Assembly (NCBI GenBank): GCA_902781545.1 | Contig: CACZJR010000006.1 | Span: 1 to 51,288, forward strand | Length of the DNA: 51,288 bases | From: an uncultured Spirochaetales bacterium | GTDB taxonomy: Bacteria; Spirochaetota; Spirochaetia; Sphaerochaetales; Sphaerochaetaceae | Reading direction: 5' to 3' | Shown: positions 32,091-42,057 of the stretch, in pieces | Numbering within the stretch: position 1 is the stretch's first letter | How the letters are laid out: each line of letters starts with the position of its first letter | Notes under the pieces: generated by a model | The model's database searches: none | Told to the model about the DNA's origin: nothing | What the model saw: the letters and a program-made list of their open reading frames with translations, nothing else | Program-made: the position numbers and the translations under genes

Positions 32091-33012
32091 TAAGAAACAT
32101 GGCCTTGGAAGAGGCATAAATTCGTTAATTGACGAATATTCCACATATGAAGTGAAAAAACTTGAGGAAACCGGCTCAAAAATCATGGAAATTGATGTTT
32201 CCTCAATCAAACCCAATCCAAATCAGCCCAGAAAGACCTTTGATCCAGATGCTTTGATGGATTTAAGCACCTCAATCAAGGCCCAGGGAGTGCTTCAGCC
32301 TATCCTTGTGGAGGAAATTGCTGATAATGTCTATGTGATTGTAGCTGGTGAGAGACGTTACAGGGCTGCAAAACTTGCCGGATTGAAGAAAATCCCGTGT
32401 ATTGTCAGAACTTTCTCTGATCTTCAGAGAATGGAAATCTCTCTCATAGAGAACATCCAGAGAGAGAACCTGAACCCTGTCGAAGAGGCTCGTGCTTTCT
32501 CGTATCTCCTTACACAGGCAGGAATTAAACAGGAAGAACTGGCTCAGAGGGTCGGTAAGGGACGCTCTACAATCACAAACAGCCTGAGACTTCTGAACCT
32601 TCCGGAGAAGATGCTTGAGGGCCTTGAGAAGGGCTATATTACTTCCGGACATGCAAGAGCTCTTCTCAGTGTTGATAATCCTGCGGACCAGGAGGTTTTG
32701 TTCTCAAAGATCATTTCAGAGGATCTTTCCGTCCGTCAGGCTGAGGCTCTTGCCAATGAGCTCAACAACGGCAAACGTGCAATCAATACTCTTCCGATTA
32801 AGGAAGAAAAGCCTTCTGCCAGCGTAAAATCACCTGAGATCCTCTCAATAGAGGAGAAGTTCCTCTCTGCCACAGGCTGCAGGGTTGAGATCAAGGGAAA
32901 GTACCGCAACGGTGTGATAAAGAAAGGTAAGATCCTTATCCCGTTCACCTCTGAGGAGGAGCTTGAGAGGATCTACCAGATGCTCGCTCCTGGTGCCGAC
33001 CTGTACGAGTGA
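32080..33012 (+). CDS. parB: Chromosome-partitioning protein ParB/Spo0J
   Basis: A 310-residue CTP-dependent DNA clamp that loads at parS and spreads. The N-terminal GLGRGINSLID is the ParA-stimulating type of peptide. The ParB/Srx domain has IKPNPNQPRKTFD and the CTP-binding/arginine patch AGERRYRAAKLAG, and is followed by a helix-turn-helix (KQEELAQRVGKGRSTITNSL) and a C-terminal dimer domain. The GTG start overlaps the end of parA, with AGGAGG 9 nt upstream. Its target sites are the two parS copies at 30.8-31.0 kb. Confidence 0.96.
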   Translation: MPISKKHGLGRGINSLIDEYSTYEVKKLEETGSKIMEIDVSSIKPNPNQPRKTFDPDALMDLSTSIKAQGVLQPILVEEIADNVYVIVAGERRYRAAKLAGLKKIPCIVRTFSDLQRMEISLIENIQRENLNPVEEARAFSYLLTQAGIKQEELAQRVGKGRSTITNSLRLLNLPEKMLEGLEKGYITSGHARALLSVDNPADQEVLFSKIISEDLSVRQAEALANELNNGKRAINTLPIKEEKPSASVKSPEILSIEEKFLSATGCRVEIKGKYRNGVIKKGKILIPFTSEEELERIYQMLAPGADLYE

Positions 33013-33049
33013 TTTTAGATAATTACTTATAATATAAGGAGTTAAATAT

Positions 33050-33997
33050 ATGAGTTATAAAGATACTGACGGCCTTTATGCCGTAATAGATACACAGAAA
33101 GGTGACATTGTCATCAAACTGGAATACAAGAAGGTCCCCATGACAGTCGCTAACTTTGTAGGACTTGTCGAGGGTGAGCTCAACATTGAGGATCCTGGTG
33201 AGAACTTCTATGAGGGCCTTAATTTCCACAGGGTAATCGATAATTTCATGATTCAGGGCGGCTGTCCCAAGGGTGACGGAACCGGAGGTCCCGGTTATTC
33301 ATTCCCGGATGAGTTCGATCCGTCGCTTCGTCATGACGGTCCTGGTGTCCTGAGCATGGCAAATGCAGGTCCCGGAACAAACGGAAGCCAGTTCTTCATC
33401 ACACATGTAAAGACACCGTGGCTGAACGACAAGCATTCTGTTTTCGGACGCGTTGTTGAAGGCCAGGATGTGGTTAATTCCATCCGCCAGGGTGATAAGA
33501 TCAACACAATCAGGATTGAGAGAATAGGCGATGAGGCCAAGAAATTCGTAGTCACAAAGCAGATCTTCTCAGACCTTGTTGAGAACGCAGCCAAGAGGGC
33601 CATGGAGAGGCGCAGGGCAGAGATAGAGAAGGTTGAGAATGAGATTGCAAACCGCTGGCCGAACACCGTTAAGACCCCCAGCGGACTGCAGTATGTGGTG
33701 CTTAAGAAAGGCGACGGAAAGAAGTGCCCAAAGTATGGTCAGACAGTTACCGTGCACTATACCGGAACCCTTCTGGACGGCAGGATGTTTGACTCATCCG
33801 TACATCGTGGACAGCCTGCTTCCTTCAAGATCGGACAGGTTATTGAGGGCTGGAACGAGGCTCTTCAGACAATGTCAAAGGGTGAGAAGAGAACCCTCAT
33901 AATTCCGCCTGAGCTCGGCTATGGAGTCCATGGCTATCCGGGAATCATCCCGCCTGACTCATACCTGATTTTCGACGTCGAATTACTTGATTTCTGA
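33050..33997 (+). CDS. Dual-family immunophilin: cyclophilin-FKBP fusion prolyl isomerase
   Basis: A 315-residue cytoplasmic protein (no signal peptide) joining two unrelated prolyl isomerases. Residues 1-165 are a cyclophilin with active-site FHRVI and FMIQGG, GSQFFIT, and the drug-binding Trp in [11 protein letters not shown] charged helical linker of about 35 residues ([20 protein letters not shown]) follows. The rest is an FKBP domain with [37 protein letters not shown] and IFDVELLDF. All main catalytic positions are kept in both halves. Cyclophilin-first fusions (CFBP) are known from treponemes and some Bacteroidetes. AGGAG precedes the ATG. Confidence 0.92.
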   Translation: MSYKDTDGLYAVIDTQKGDIVIKLEYKKVPMTVANFVGLVEGELNIEDPGENFYEGLNFHRVIDNFMIQGGCPKGDGTGGPGYSFPDEFDPSLRHDGPGVLSMANAGPGTNGSQFFITHVKTPWLNDKHSVFGRVVEGQDVVNSIRQGDKINTIRIERIGDEAKKFVVTKQIFSDLVENAAKRAMERRRAEIEKVENEIANRWPNTVKTPSGLQYVVLKKGDGKKCPKYGQTVTVHYTGTLLDGRMFDSSVHRGQPASFKIGQVIEGWNEALQTMSKGEKRTLIIPPELGYGVHGYPGIIPPDSYLIFDVELLDF

Positions 33998-34030
33998 TTT
34001 GTAAGCAAGCCTTACATTTAAAACAACAGA

Positions 34031-34062
34031 AAAAACCTGCAGCATTCCGTTGCAGGTTTTTC
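34031..34062 (+). terminator. Intrinsic terminator of the immunophilin gene
   Basis: An 11-bp stem (AAAAACCTGCA / TGCAGGTTTTT) has a T-rich end, 33 bp after the stop codon. Being symmetric in A and T, it could act in both directions. Confidence 0.88.
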
Positions 34063-34120
34063 TATATCTGTACTATCCTATAGAAGACCCTGATTGCAAG
34101 GTTAGTAAGGAGTAATTACT

Positions 34121-35461
34121 ATGAAGGCCACAACCCAGTTCATCTGTTCCCAGTGTGGATACGTCAGTTCCAAATGGCTTGGACGTTGTCCTGACTGCGG
34201 TTCATGGAATTCCTTTACAGAAGAGAAGATAGAGGATAAGAAAACAGTTAGTAAGGACTCCTTACAATATAGCTCAACAGCTCTTTCAGATGTCCCTTAT
34301 GAGACAGAGTTCCGGTTTGAGAGCGGAATCTCGGAGCTTGACCGTGTCCTTGGCGGAGGCATTGTCAGGGCCAGTTCCGTACTTGTCGGCGGAGAGCCGG
34401 GAATAGGAAAATCGACGCTGCTCCTGCAGGTCGTTGCAGGCTGTGCGTCAAGAAGAAAGGTCCTCTATGTTTCCGGTGAGGAGAGCGCCAGCCAGGTGCG
34501 TCAGAGGGCCGAGAGACTGGGCCTTGATCTTGGAAGCATCAACATATTCTGCGACACAAAACTTGAGAAGATCCTGTCTGTCATAAAGGCGGAGAAACCA
34601 CAGATCGCGGTCATCGACTCGCTCCAGACTCTGGCAACCGATGAGCTTTCTTCCGTGGCAGGATCGGTGACTCAGATCCGCAACTGCTGCATGGAGATTG
34701 TGAGCCTCTGCAAGGCCGTCGGGACCTCTGTCTTCTTCATAGGCCATGTGACAAAGGAGGGCACTCTTGCAGGACCCAAGATCATAGAGCACATGGTGGA
34801 CACGGTCCTTTATTTCGAGCAGGCATCAATGGGCGTCAGGCTCATCAGGGCGGCCAAGAACCGCTTCGGTTCTGTGGATGAGATCGGAATCTTCACCATG
34901 ACAAGCGAGGGCCTTGAAGGCGTTAAGGACCCGGCCAGCTTCTTCATCTCCGAGCGTAAGGAGGCTACCCTGCCTCCGGGCATCGCTTACACTGCCATAA
35001 CAGAGGGAACCAGGACGTTCCTGGTGGAGATCCAGGCCCTGATAGTTGAGGCCAAATCAGGCTACAGCCGCGTGTATTCTGACAAGATAGACTCATCACG
35101 CGTCCTCCGCGTCTGCGCCATTCTGGAGCGCCACGCCGGAATCAGGCTCACAGACAAGGACATCTACGTCAATGTTGCCGGAGGAATCCGAGTGAACGAG
35201 GTCTCTGTAGAGCTTGCCCTTGCCCTGGCACTGTGGTCCGCATACAGCGAGACAAACCTTCCTGCCAAGATGGTGAGCTTCGGAGAGCTCTCGCTTGCAG
35301 GAGAGGTCCGTCCTGTCAATTATGGTGACAGACGCCTCAAGGCCGCTTCGGAGATGGGCTTTGACAAGGCCATGGTCCCGGCCAGCATGACATTCGAGAA
35401 GAACAACATCCTCCTGAAGCGATGTCAGAAGGTACGCGACGCGTTCACAATGAAAGGTTGA
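34121..35461 (+). CDS. radA: DNA repair protein RadA (Sms)
   Basis: A 446-residue RecA-like helicase that extends D-loops in recombination. It has an N-terminal zinc finger (Cys9, Cys12, Cys23, Cys26), Walker A GEPGIGKST with Lys97, the RadA-specific KNRFG motif, and a C-terminal Lon-protease-like domain (SGYSRVYSDKIDSSRVLRV, then VNVAGGIRVNEVSVELALALAL). AGGAG lies 8 nt before the ATG. It ends 3 bp from the stop of the convergent traB, with no terminator between. Confidence 0.96.
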   Translation: MKATTQFICSQCGYVSSKWLGRCPDCGSWNSFTEEKIEDKKTVSKDSLQYSSTALSDVPYETEFRFESGISELDRVLGGGIVRASSVLVGGEPGIGKSTLLLQVVAGCASRRKVLYVSGEESASQVRQRAERLGLDLGSINIFCDTKLEKILSVIKAEKPQIAVIDSLQTLATDELSSVAGSVTQIRNCCMEIVSLCKAVGTSVFFIGHVTKEGTLAGPKIIEHMVDTVLYFEQASMGVRLIRAAKNRFGSVDEIGIFTMTSEGLEGVKDPASFFISERKEATLPPGIAYTAITEGTRTFLVEIQALIVEAKSGYSRVYSDKIDSSRVLRVCAILERHAGIRLTDKDIYVNVAGGIRVNEVSVELALALALWSAYSETNLPAKMVSFGELSLAGEVRPVNYGDRRLKAASEMGFDKAMVPASMTFEKNNILLKRCQKVRDAFTMKG

Positions 35462-35464
35462 ATC

Positions 35465-36658
35465 TCAGCCGAAGACCTTGAGCATGATGGGGAAGAACAC
35501 GAATGTTCCCAGGATGCTTCCCAGACTTGTTGTGAAGAAGATCAAAAATGCATGAAGGACTTTGTTCCTGAACCAGCCCTTGAAGCTTGAGATGTCATCA
35601 GAAAGGCTCTCAAAGTCCTTGACCGCAGGCTTTCTCAGTGTGGCCTCTGCAATTCCGGTGAAGACTCCTACACCGATAGCAGGGTTTAGAACGGCAACTG
35701 GCGCCGTGATTGCGGCAACAAGCCAGTTCAGAGGATGTGCGTTTGACAGGATGCTGAAAAGCACGGTTGATGCAGCGTTGGTTCCGGCCCAGATGAGGAA
35801 GTATCTCAGACTCTCATGGAAGCCGTTGGCTATTCCGACCCAGACGATAATCGCAACAAGGGCAATTGGGACCAGCCAGCCAATGATCTTTCCAGCCTTG
35901 GATGGCTTTGGCACCTTTGAGATCTCAGTCAGGTCTGTTGAGAGCTCTCCTTTCTCAAGGCGCTCGATTGTCTTTATGATTCCGTTGGCATGACCTGCAC
36001 CGATTACAGCCACCTTCTTGTGGCCAGGGGCCTGCATGATGTTAGTGGCAAGATAGCGGTCGCGCTCGTCAATCAGGGCCTCCTTGGCGCCGGGAAGCTC
36101 CTTGGCAAGCTCGTTCATCATCTCCTGAAGCGTATCGGACTTCTTGAGCTCCTCAAGCTCCTCTGGCTTGAACTCTTCCTTGTCAAAGGCACTTGAGAGA
36201 AGTGTTCCGATGAGCTTTGCCTTGTTCCAGAGGTTGCTCTTTGCCCATGCGCGCTTGAGGGTGGTGGCGATCTCACGGTCGCAGAAAGAGTAGGGTATTC
36301 CCTTCTCCTCGGCGATGCGGCTTGCGCCTATGATCTCCTCTCCGGGAGCTGAGCCTGTCTGGTTTCCCATCTTCTTCTGGAAAGATGCCAGTGCAGTGTT
36401 TGCAAGGACCAGGAAGGTCTTGCCTTCCTTGAAGACCTTGGTCAGGTTCATGTTGGCATAGCTCTGCTCCTTGGTCTTGCTCTCGTAGCGGCCCTTGTCA
36501 AGCTCGAGGCAGATGTGGTCAGGCTGCTCCTCGTCTATTACGCGGCGAACCTCATCAACGCTGTCCTGTGACACATGAGCGGTTCCGACAAGGATGATCT
36601 CATCCCCGTTCTCAAGGAAAATCTTGTTCACTGTATCACTGACATGCTCTGATCTCAC
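35465..36658 (-). CDS. TraB/GumN-family membrane protein
   Basis: A 397-residue protein. The N-terminal TraB/PrgY-like domain (to about residue 240) has GTAHVSQDSVDEVRRVI, ICLELDKGRYES and GAGHANGI, a Tiki-like fold that includes metalloproteases. The C-terminal part has 4-5 membrane helices, so the soluble domain is attached to the inner membrane. In enterococci TraB shuts down pheromone; here the role is unknown. The start is GTG 36658, with GGAGG 5 nt upstream. Convergent with radA and divergent from the ygjP-like gene. Confidence 0.85.
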   Translation of the reverse strand: MRSEHVSDTVNKIFLENGDEIILVGTAHVSQDSVDEVRRVIDEEQPDHICLELDKGRYESKTKEQSYANMNLTKVFKEGKTFLVLANTALASFQKKMGNQTGSAPGEEIIGASRIAEEKGIPYSFCDREIATTLKRAWAKSNLWNKAKLIGTLLSSAFDKEEFKPEELEELKKSDTLQEMMNELAKELPGAKEALIDERDRYLATNIMQAPGHKKVAVIGAGHANGIIKTIERLEKGELSTDLTEISKVPKPSKAGKIIGWLVPIALVAIIVWVGIANGFHESLRYFLIWAGTNAASTVLFSILSNAHPLNWLVAAITAPVAVLNPAIGVGVFTGIAEATLRKPAVKDFESLSDDISSFKGWFRNKVLHAFLIFFTTSLGSILGTFVFFPIMLKVFG

Positions 36659-36755
36659 AACTGCCTCCGATCACACTAGAAGAAATATACCCGCTAAAGA
36701 GGAAGTAATCAACAAAGTATTCAGTTTTCCGTCCATTTGATATATCTTCAATCTC

Positions 36756-37451
36756 ATGGAAACGGAACGCATCACAGAAGGAATCAGCTACAAGCTAAGA
36801 CGCAACAGGGGGCAGCGCAACCTCAGGCTTCGCATAGACCCCTCAGGTGGTGTTGTTGTTAGCGCTCCGTACCATGCCCCCAACAAAGAGATCGATGACT
36901 TTGTCAGCCGCAGCAGGAGCTGGATAGAGAAGCAGGTGGGAAAGGTGGCGGTGCACACCTACCAGACCGGTGATTTCGTGCCGTATCTCGGTGAGAAGAA
37001 GGCACTTGTGGTCATTGAGGGAAAGAAGGCCTCATATGACATTGTTGATGATAAAATCATCATAACCGCAAGAAAATGTGCCATTGAATCTGTGAAGAAA
37101 ACCATCAAGCGCCTCTATGTTGAGACATTGGAGGACATCCTCTCAGAGCGTGTCACGTACTGGTGCGACCAGCTTGAGATCGACATCCCGGACTTCGGGG
37201 TCAACCGCGCGAAAGGCAAGTGGGGTGTCTGTTATCCGGCCGAGAAGCGCCTTTATCTGAGCTACATGAGCGCGACTCTTCCACCGTATCTGATTGACAT
37301 GACGGTCCTTCACGAGGTCTGCCATCTGGTGTACAGCGGACATGGAAAAGCATTCTGGAACCTGATGGAGAGCCAGATGCCGGATATGGAGGAAAGAAAA
37401 AGGGACCTCAAGGAGCTTGTGAGCTCCGGCTGGTCCCTTAACATCGTCTGA
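36756..37451 (+). CDS. YgjP/SprT-like zinc metalloprotease domain protein
   Basis: A 231-residue M48-related, DUF45-type protein. The zinc motif HEVCH is at residues 186-190 with a further His at 196 (SGHGKAFW). Upstream are the usual WG-containing strands (KGKWGVCYPAEKRLYLSY). Cellular substrate is unknown. No ribosome site precedes the ATG; an AT-rich TATATCTT lies just upstream, so it may also be leaderless. It ends 7 bp from the stop of the convergent pepD. Confidence 0.85.
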   Translation: METERITEGISYKLRRNRGQRNLRLRIDPSGGVVVSAPYHAPNKEIDDFVSRSRSWIEKQVGKVAVHTYQTGDFVPYLGEKKALVVIEGKKASYDIVDDKIIITARKCAIESVKKTIKRLYVETLEDILSERVTYWCDQLEIDIPDFGVNRAKGKWGVCYPAEKRLYLSYMSATLPPYLIDMTVLHEVCHLVYSGHGKAFWNLMESQMPDMEERKRDLKELVSSGWSLNIV

Positions 37452-37458
37452 ATCCGAG

Positions 37459-38898
37459 TTATCTGATAATAGACAGAAGATGCCTTATGAAATCGTAGGT
37501 TCTCTCTGATGAGCTGACTGACAGCCTCTCTTCTGTGGAGTGGATGTCGAACATCTGAGGCCCGATGGACACGCTGTCCATTCCAGGGCATCTGCTGTTT
37601 ATGACACTGCACTCAAGGCCTGCATGGATGGCTGTGACAATCGCCTTGTTTCCCGTCTGCTGTTCATAAGCCTCGGCACAGAACTTTGCCAGCGTGGACT
37701 CCGGATCAGGGTTCCATGAAGGGTAGGCATCGCCTGTGGCGCACTCAATTCCGAAGCTCTCGAAGACGGTCTTGATAATGTTCACAAGATAATACTTGGC
37801 GCTGTCAATGTTGCTTCTGACGCTTACCTGGGTGTTGAGCTTTCCGTCAACAAGCCTTGCAATTGCCAGATTGTCCGATGTCTCGACAATGCCAGGTATT
37901 GCCTTGCTCATGGTGAACACCCCGTGAGGGCATGCGAACAGGGCCTTGATGACAATCAGTGAGGTCTCTTCATCAAGGGCGTACTCATATCTTACGGCAC
38001 CATGGTGAGAGCACTTCTTCTCCAGTGTCAGCCCCGGCTCCTCATATTTGTTCTCTTCCCTTACAATGTTGAAGGTCTCCACGATTTTTCCCACCGCATC
38101 GTGCTTGATGTTCTCAGGCACGCAGATTGAGCAGCTTGCGGAGGAGGGGATTACGTTTCTCTTTGTTCCGCCGTCAAACCTTGCAAGCCTGAACGGGACT
38201 CCTGTCTCCTGGATTGAGAGAAGCATCCTTGAGAGCGCGCTGATGGCGTTCAGGTGCTGCTTGTGGATCTCTCCGCCACTGTGACCGCCCTTGAGGCCGG
38301 AGATTCCGATTTCAAGTGTGTCCCAGTCCTCAGGAACGGGCTCTGTCTCGTAGCTTGCGTTTCCGACAAGGTCAATTCCGCCTGCGCAGCCGATGAAGAT
38401 GGTTCCCTCGTCCTCACTGTCGATGTTAATCATCTTGCGGCTCTTGACCAGACTTCCGTCCAGGCCATAGGCGCCGTTCATGCCTGTTTCCTCGGCAAAG
38501 GTGAATACCGCCTCAAGCGGGCCGTGCTTGCTCTCAGGGTCGGTGAATATGGCCATTGCAATGGCAACGCCGATTCCGTCATCGCCACCGAGGCTTGTGC
38601 CACGTGCCTTGAGGAAATCCCCGTCCTGGTAGACCTCTATCGGGTCTGTGAGAAAGTCATGGCTGCTTCCCGGAACCTTCACGCAGACCATGTCCATGTG
38701 GGCCTGAAGCGCCACGTAGGGAACATCCTCATAACCAGGGGTTGCCCCTGTCCTTATGATTATGTTTCCGGCCTTGTCCCTGATTCCCTCAAACCCGTTA
38801 TCCCTGGCCCAGGAGAGCAGGTACTGCCTCATGCCTTCCTCGTTGTCTGATTCCCTTGGAATCGCGCATATCTGATTGAAATAATCGAACATTCTCAT
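37459..38898 (-). CDS. pepD: Cytosolic M20 aminoacyl-histidine dipeptidase (PepD)
   Basis: A 479-residue di-zinc peptidase that cleaves Xaa-His and other dipeptides. The zinc ligands are in order: His in LQAHMDM, Asp in GGDDGIGVA, the Glu-Glu pair in FAEETGMNGA, Asp in INIDSEDEG and His in TAIHAGLEC. A lid/dimer domain interrupts the catalytic domain around GLKGGHSGGEIHKQHLN. AGGAG precedes the ATG. It lies 11 bp after nagA and is the last gene of ygiQ-nagA-pepD. Confidence 0.93.
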   Translation of the reverse strand: MRMFDYFNQICAIPRESDNEEGMRQYLLSWARDNGFEGIRDKAGNIIIRTGATPGYEDVPYVALQAHMDMVCVKVPGSSHDFLTDPIEVYQDGDFLKARGTSLGGDDGIGVAIAMAIFTDPESKHGPLEAVFTFAEETGMNGAYGLDGSLVKSRKMINIDSEDEGTIFIGCAGGIDLVGNASYETEPVPEDWDTLEIGISGLKGGHSGGEIHKQHLNAISALSRMLLSIQETGVPFRLARFDGGTKRNVIPSSASCSICVPENIKHDAVGKIVETFNIVREENKYEEPGLTLEKKCSHHGAVRYEYALDEETSLIVIKALFACPHGVFTMSKAIPGIVETSDNLAIARLVDGKLNTQVSVRSNIDSAKYYLVNIIKTVFESFGIECATGDAYPSWNPDPESTLAKFCAEAYEQQTGNKAIVTAIHAGLECSVINSRCPGMDSVSIGPQMFDIHSTEERLSVSSSERTYDFIRHLLSIIR

Positions 38899-38909
38899 AT
38901 GTTATTCTC

Positions 38910-40085
38910 CTAGTTCTTCCTGTAGACGATTTTTCCGCCGACAAAGACCTCAGTGGCGTTGAACGAGCTGTCGAACACCGCTATGTCGGCAAGCTTGCCC
39001 TTTGCTATGCTTCCGAGATCACTGAAGCCGTACACGGCAGCAGGGTTCTCCGTGGCCATCCTGACGGCCTGGGCAACGTCACCTGTCCAGGAGGCAATGT
39101 TCCTCACCGCCACGTTCAGGGTAAGCGCGGATCCGCAGAGCTTTGACTCATCTTCCTCAAGGACAAATGCTCCTTTCTCGCCGAGGACCACATCATCTCC
39201 GTTTATCTTGTATCTCCCGGGACCAAGGGATGTCGGCCTTAGGCTGTCCGTGATGAGCACGACACTGGAGCTGTCCTTGACCTTGATGATGTGGCACACA
39301 AGGTCCTTGTGGACATGCACTCCGTCAGAGATGACCTCGCATCTCATATGGGGGTCAAAGAGCACCGCACCGGCTACTCCCGGGTTCTTGTGATCCATCT
39401 TCGACATGGCGTTGAACATGTGTGTTGCATGCATTATCCCGAGTTGCTTTCCGTGAAGGGCCTGGTCATAAGTTGCGTTGGTGTGTCCCATGAGAAGGAC
39501 AATGCCCTTATCCTTAGCAGCCTGAGCTACTTTCTCAATGCCCTCAAGCTCCGGGGCCACCGTCATTGCCACGACATGACCCCCTCCGGCTTCTGTCAGC
39601 CGCTCAAAGACGTCCTTGTCCGGCAGGATCAGGGCATCGGGGTCCTGTGCTCCGCTTTTCTTCGGGCTGAGGAACGGACCCTCCATGTTGATCCCCAGGA
39701 TCCTGGCTCCGGTCTCATGTCCCATTGCCCTGACAATCCCGGTTGCCTCTGTCTCCATCTTGGCCTCGCGTCCTGCGTAGAGGGTCGGAAGAAAGCCCGT
39801 AACCCCGAACCTGACAAGGGCTTCTGACATCTTCAGTGCACCGTCCGGCTCTGATGAGTCGGGCTCAAAGCCTCCGATTCCGTGGATATGTGTGTCTATC
39901 AGGCCGGGGCAGAGGAGTCTGCCCTGCACGTCTATCTCTGAATCCGCGTTGACGTACTTGGCTCTGGCAAAATCCCTCATGTCAAAGACATCGGCGATCC
40001 TGCCCTCATTGTTGATGAAAAGGCCTGCGTTTTTCCTGATTGTCCCTGAACTGACAATGTCCGCATTGATGATTATTGTGCTCAT
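38910..40085 (-). CDS. nagA: N-acetylglucosamine-6-phosphate deacetylase
   Basis: A 391-residue amidohydrolase that converts GlcNAc-6-phosphate to glucosamine-6-phosphate in amino-sugar and cell-wall recycling. The motifs are DTHIHGIGGFEPD, MEGPFLSPKKSGAQDP with the metal Glu, MGHTNATYDQA, HATHMFNAMSKMDH, ISDGVHVH and the catalytic Asp in LITDSLRP. The start is uncertain: ATG 40085 (MSTIIINADIV) matches the family best. ATG 40103 is 4 bp after the ygiQ stop and also possible. No nagB or transporter is nearby. Confidence 0.92.
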   Translation of the reverse strand: MSTIIINADIVSSGTIRKNAGLFINNEGRIADVFDMRDFARAKYVNADSEIDVQGRLLCPGLIDTHIHGIGGFEPDSSEPDGALKMSEALVRFGVTGFLPTLYAGREAKMETEATGIVRAMGHETGARILGINMEGPFLSPKKSGAQDPDALILPDKDVFERLTEAGGGHVVAMTVAPELEGIEKVAQAAKDKGIVLLMGHTNATYDQALHGKQLGIMHATHMFNAMSKMDHKNPGVAGAVLFDPHMRCEVISDGVHVHKDLVCHIIKVKDSSSVVLITDSLRPTSLGPGRYKINGDDVVLGEKGAFVLEEDESKLCGSALTLNVAVRNIASWTGDVAQAVRMATENPAAVYGFSDLGSIAKGKLADIAVFDSSFNATEVFVGGKIVYRKN

Positions 40086-40107
40086 GTTGACGCTCGCAAG
40101 CATTAGT

Positions 40108-42024
40108 CTATCTAGGTAACAGTACCTTGGCAAGCTCTGGCCTGCCTGCTTTCCTCAAAGCCTCAAGGACCAGGGCCCGGTTCTCCTTTTTGTTGAACTG
40201 AAGCAGTGCCCGCTGCAGGTTGGCATCCCTTCCCTTGGGTATGAAGACCTTCCTGAAGTTCTCACCGGGCCTTGGATCAAGACCTGTGTAGTACATGCAG
40301 GTGGACACGGTGGCGGGGGTGGGGTAGAACTCCTGCACCTGGTCGGGGACAAAGCCCTGTTTTTTCATGTAAAGGGCAAGCTCAACGGCATTCTCAAGAG
40401 TTGATCCCGGGTGGGCGGCAATCAGGTAGGGGATGATGAACTGCTTTTTCCCCTGGCGGCGGTTCTCCTCAAAGTAGGCCTCCCTGAAACTGTCATAGAC
40501 CTCTACCGGACTCTTGCCCATGCATTGGAGCACGCTGTTGCAGATGTGCTCAGGGGCAACCTTCAGCTGTCCGCTCACATGGTTTCTGACAAGCTTCTCA
40601 AGGAAGAGCCTTCTGGTCTTCTCGTCTGCGCATAGCATCAGGTAGTCAAAACGAATCCCGCTTCTTATGAAGACCTTCTTGACACCTGGAACCGATGCAA
40701 CGGCCTCAAGCTTTCTGATGTACTGCATGTGGGAGTCCCTGACGTTCGGGCACGGGGAGGGGAACATGCACTGCCTGTGCGCGCAAGGTCCCTTTGTCAG
40801 TTGCTTCTCGCAGGCCGGGCACTGGAAGTTGGCGGTGGGCCCTCCAAGGTCGTTGATGTATCCCTTGAAGTCCTTGTGCTTTGTCAGGGCTCTTGCCTCC
40901 CGAACCAAGGATTCGATGCTCCTTGTCTGGATTATCCTTCCCTGATGGTTAGTGATGGCGCAGAATGAGCAGCCTCCGTAGCATCCCCTGTTGCTTGTGA
41001 TTGAGAACTGGACCTCATTGATTGCCGGGACTCCTCCGTCCTTGTCATAGACCGGGTGCCACATCCTCTTGAAGGGGAGCTCGTATAATGAGTCGAATTC
41101 TTTCTCTGTCAATGGCCTGGCAGGAGGGTTCTGGACGATAATCCTTCCGTTACTTGCCTGTACGAGGCACTTTCTCTCAAAGGGATTCTCATGCATCATC
41201 TGGATGTTGAAGGCTTTTGCATAGGCTTTGCGGCCTTCCTCCGTAGGGGTGTTTGACGTCTTGTCCCTTTGGGAGACTTCCTCGAATGAAGGGAGAATAA
41301 CAGGCTCAAACGGCAGGGCCGCACCTGCCTCGAATTCCTTGGTTGACATGCTGAAGCATGTTCCCTGTATGTCTCTGATCTGCGAGATGTCCTGTCCTTC
41401 TGCCAGCCGGTCGGTGATCTCAATTGTCTGGAGCTCTCCCATGCCGTAGACCAGAAGGTCCGCCTTGGAGTCCTGCAATATTGATTTCCTGACCAGGTCC
41501 TGCCAGTAGTCGTAATGGGCAAGCCTTCTGAGGGACGCCTCAAGACCTCCGATTATGAGGGGCGTGTCCCCGAATGCCTGTCTGGCAAGGTTGGAGTAGA
41601 CTATGGTCGGTCTGTCGGGCCTGAGTCCGGACTTTCCTCCCGGGGAGTACTGGTCAGTGCTGCGTTTCTTCTTTGTGCTTGTGTAATGGGCCACCATTGA
41701 GTCAATGTTTCCGCCGCTGATCATGCAGCAGAGCCGCGGCTTCCCCATGACAAGCAGGGATTCTTTGTTCCTCCAGTCCGGTTGTGCTATGATGCCGACC
41801 CTGTAACCGTGGCTCTCAAGCAATCTTCCGAGAAGGGCGCAGGCAAAGGACGGATGGTCCACATAGGCATCGGCTGAGACAAGAAGCACATCAAGCTCAG
41901 GCCAGCCTCTTTTCCGCATGTCTGATTCTGAGATTGGAAGGAAGGAATCCCGCATATCCTGGATTCTACCGTTTCTTTCTTCCGGAAGCAATCTCAGGAT
42001 TTCATGAAAAAATGTTCTGAGCAT
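40108..42024 (-). CDS. ygiQ: UPF0313 radical SAM protein YgiQ
   Basis: A 638-residue radical-SAM protein of unknown substrate. An N-terminal segment has FLPISESDMRKRGWPELDVLL and DAYVDHPSF. The cluster-binding CYGGCSFC lies in the middle, followed by a SAM barrel with GYINDLGGPTANF and a cysteine-rich CPACEKQLTKGPCAHRQC insert. The C-terminus carries the YgiQ-specific tail with VQEFYPTPATVSTCMYYTG. ATG 42024 is chosen, with AAGAG upstream; the frame also opens at TTG 42042. First gene of ygiQ-nagA-pepD. Confidence 0.9.
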   Translation of the reverse strand: MLRTFFHEILRLLPEERNGRIQDMRDSFLPISESDMRKRGWPELDVLLVSADAYVDHPSFACALLGRLLESHGYRVGIIAQPDWRNKESLLVMGKPRLCCMISGGNIDSMVAHYTSTKKKRSTDQYSPGGKSGLRPDRPTIVYSNLARQAFGDTPLIIGGLEASLRRLAHYDYWQDLVRKSILQDSKADLLVYGMGELQTIEITDRLAEGQDISQIRDIQGTCFSMSTKEFEAGAALPFEPVILPSFEEVSQRDKTSNTPTEEGRKAYAKAFNIQMMHENPFERKCLVQASNGRIIVQNPPARPLTEKEFDSLYELPFKRMWHPVYDKDGGVPAINEVQFSITSNRGCYGGCSFCAITNHQGRIIQTRSIESLVREARALTKHKDFKGYINDLGGPTANFQCPACEKQLTKGPCAHRQCMFPSPCPNVRDSHMQYIRKLEAVASVPGVKKVFIRSGIRFDYLMLCADEKTRRLFLEKLVRNHVSGQLKVAPEHICNSVLQCMGKSPVEVYDSFREAYFEENRRQGKKQFIIPYLIAAHPGSTLENAVELALYMKKQGFVPDQVQEFYPTPATVSTCMYYTGLDPRPGENFRKVFIPKGRDANLQRALLQFNKKENRALVLEALRKAGRPELAKVLLPR

Positions 42025-42057
42025 TTTCTCTTCACTAAACAATATTTACAAAACAGT

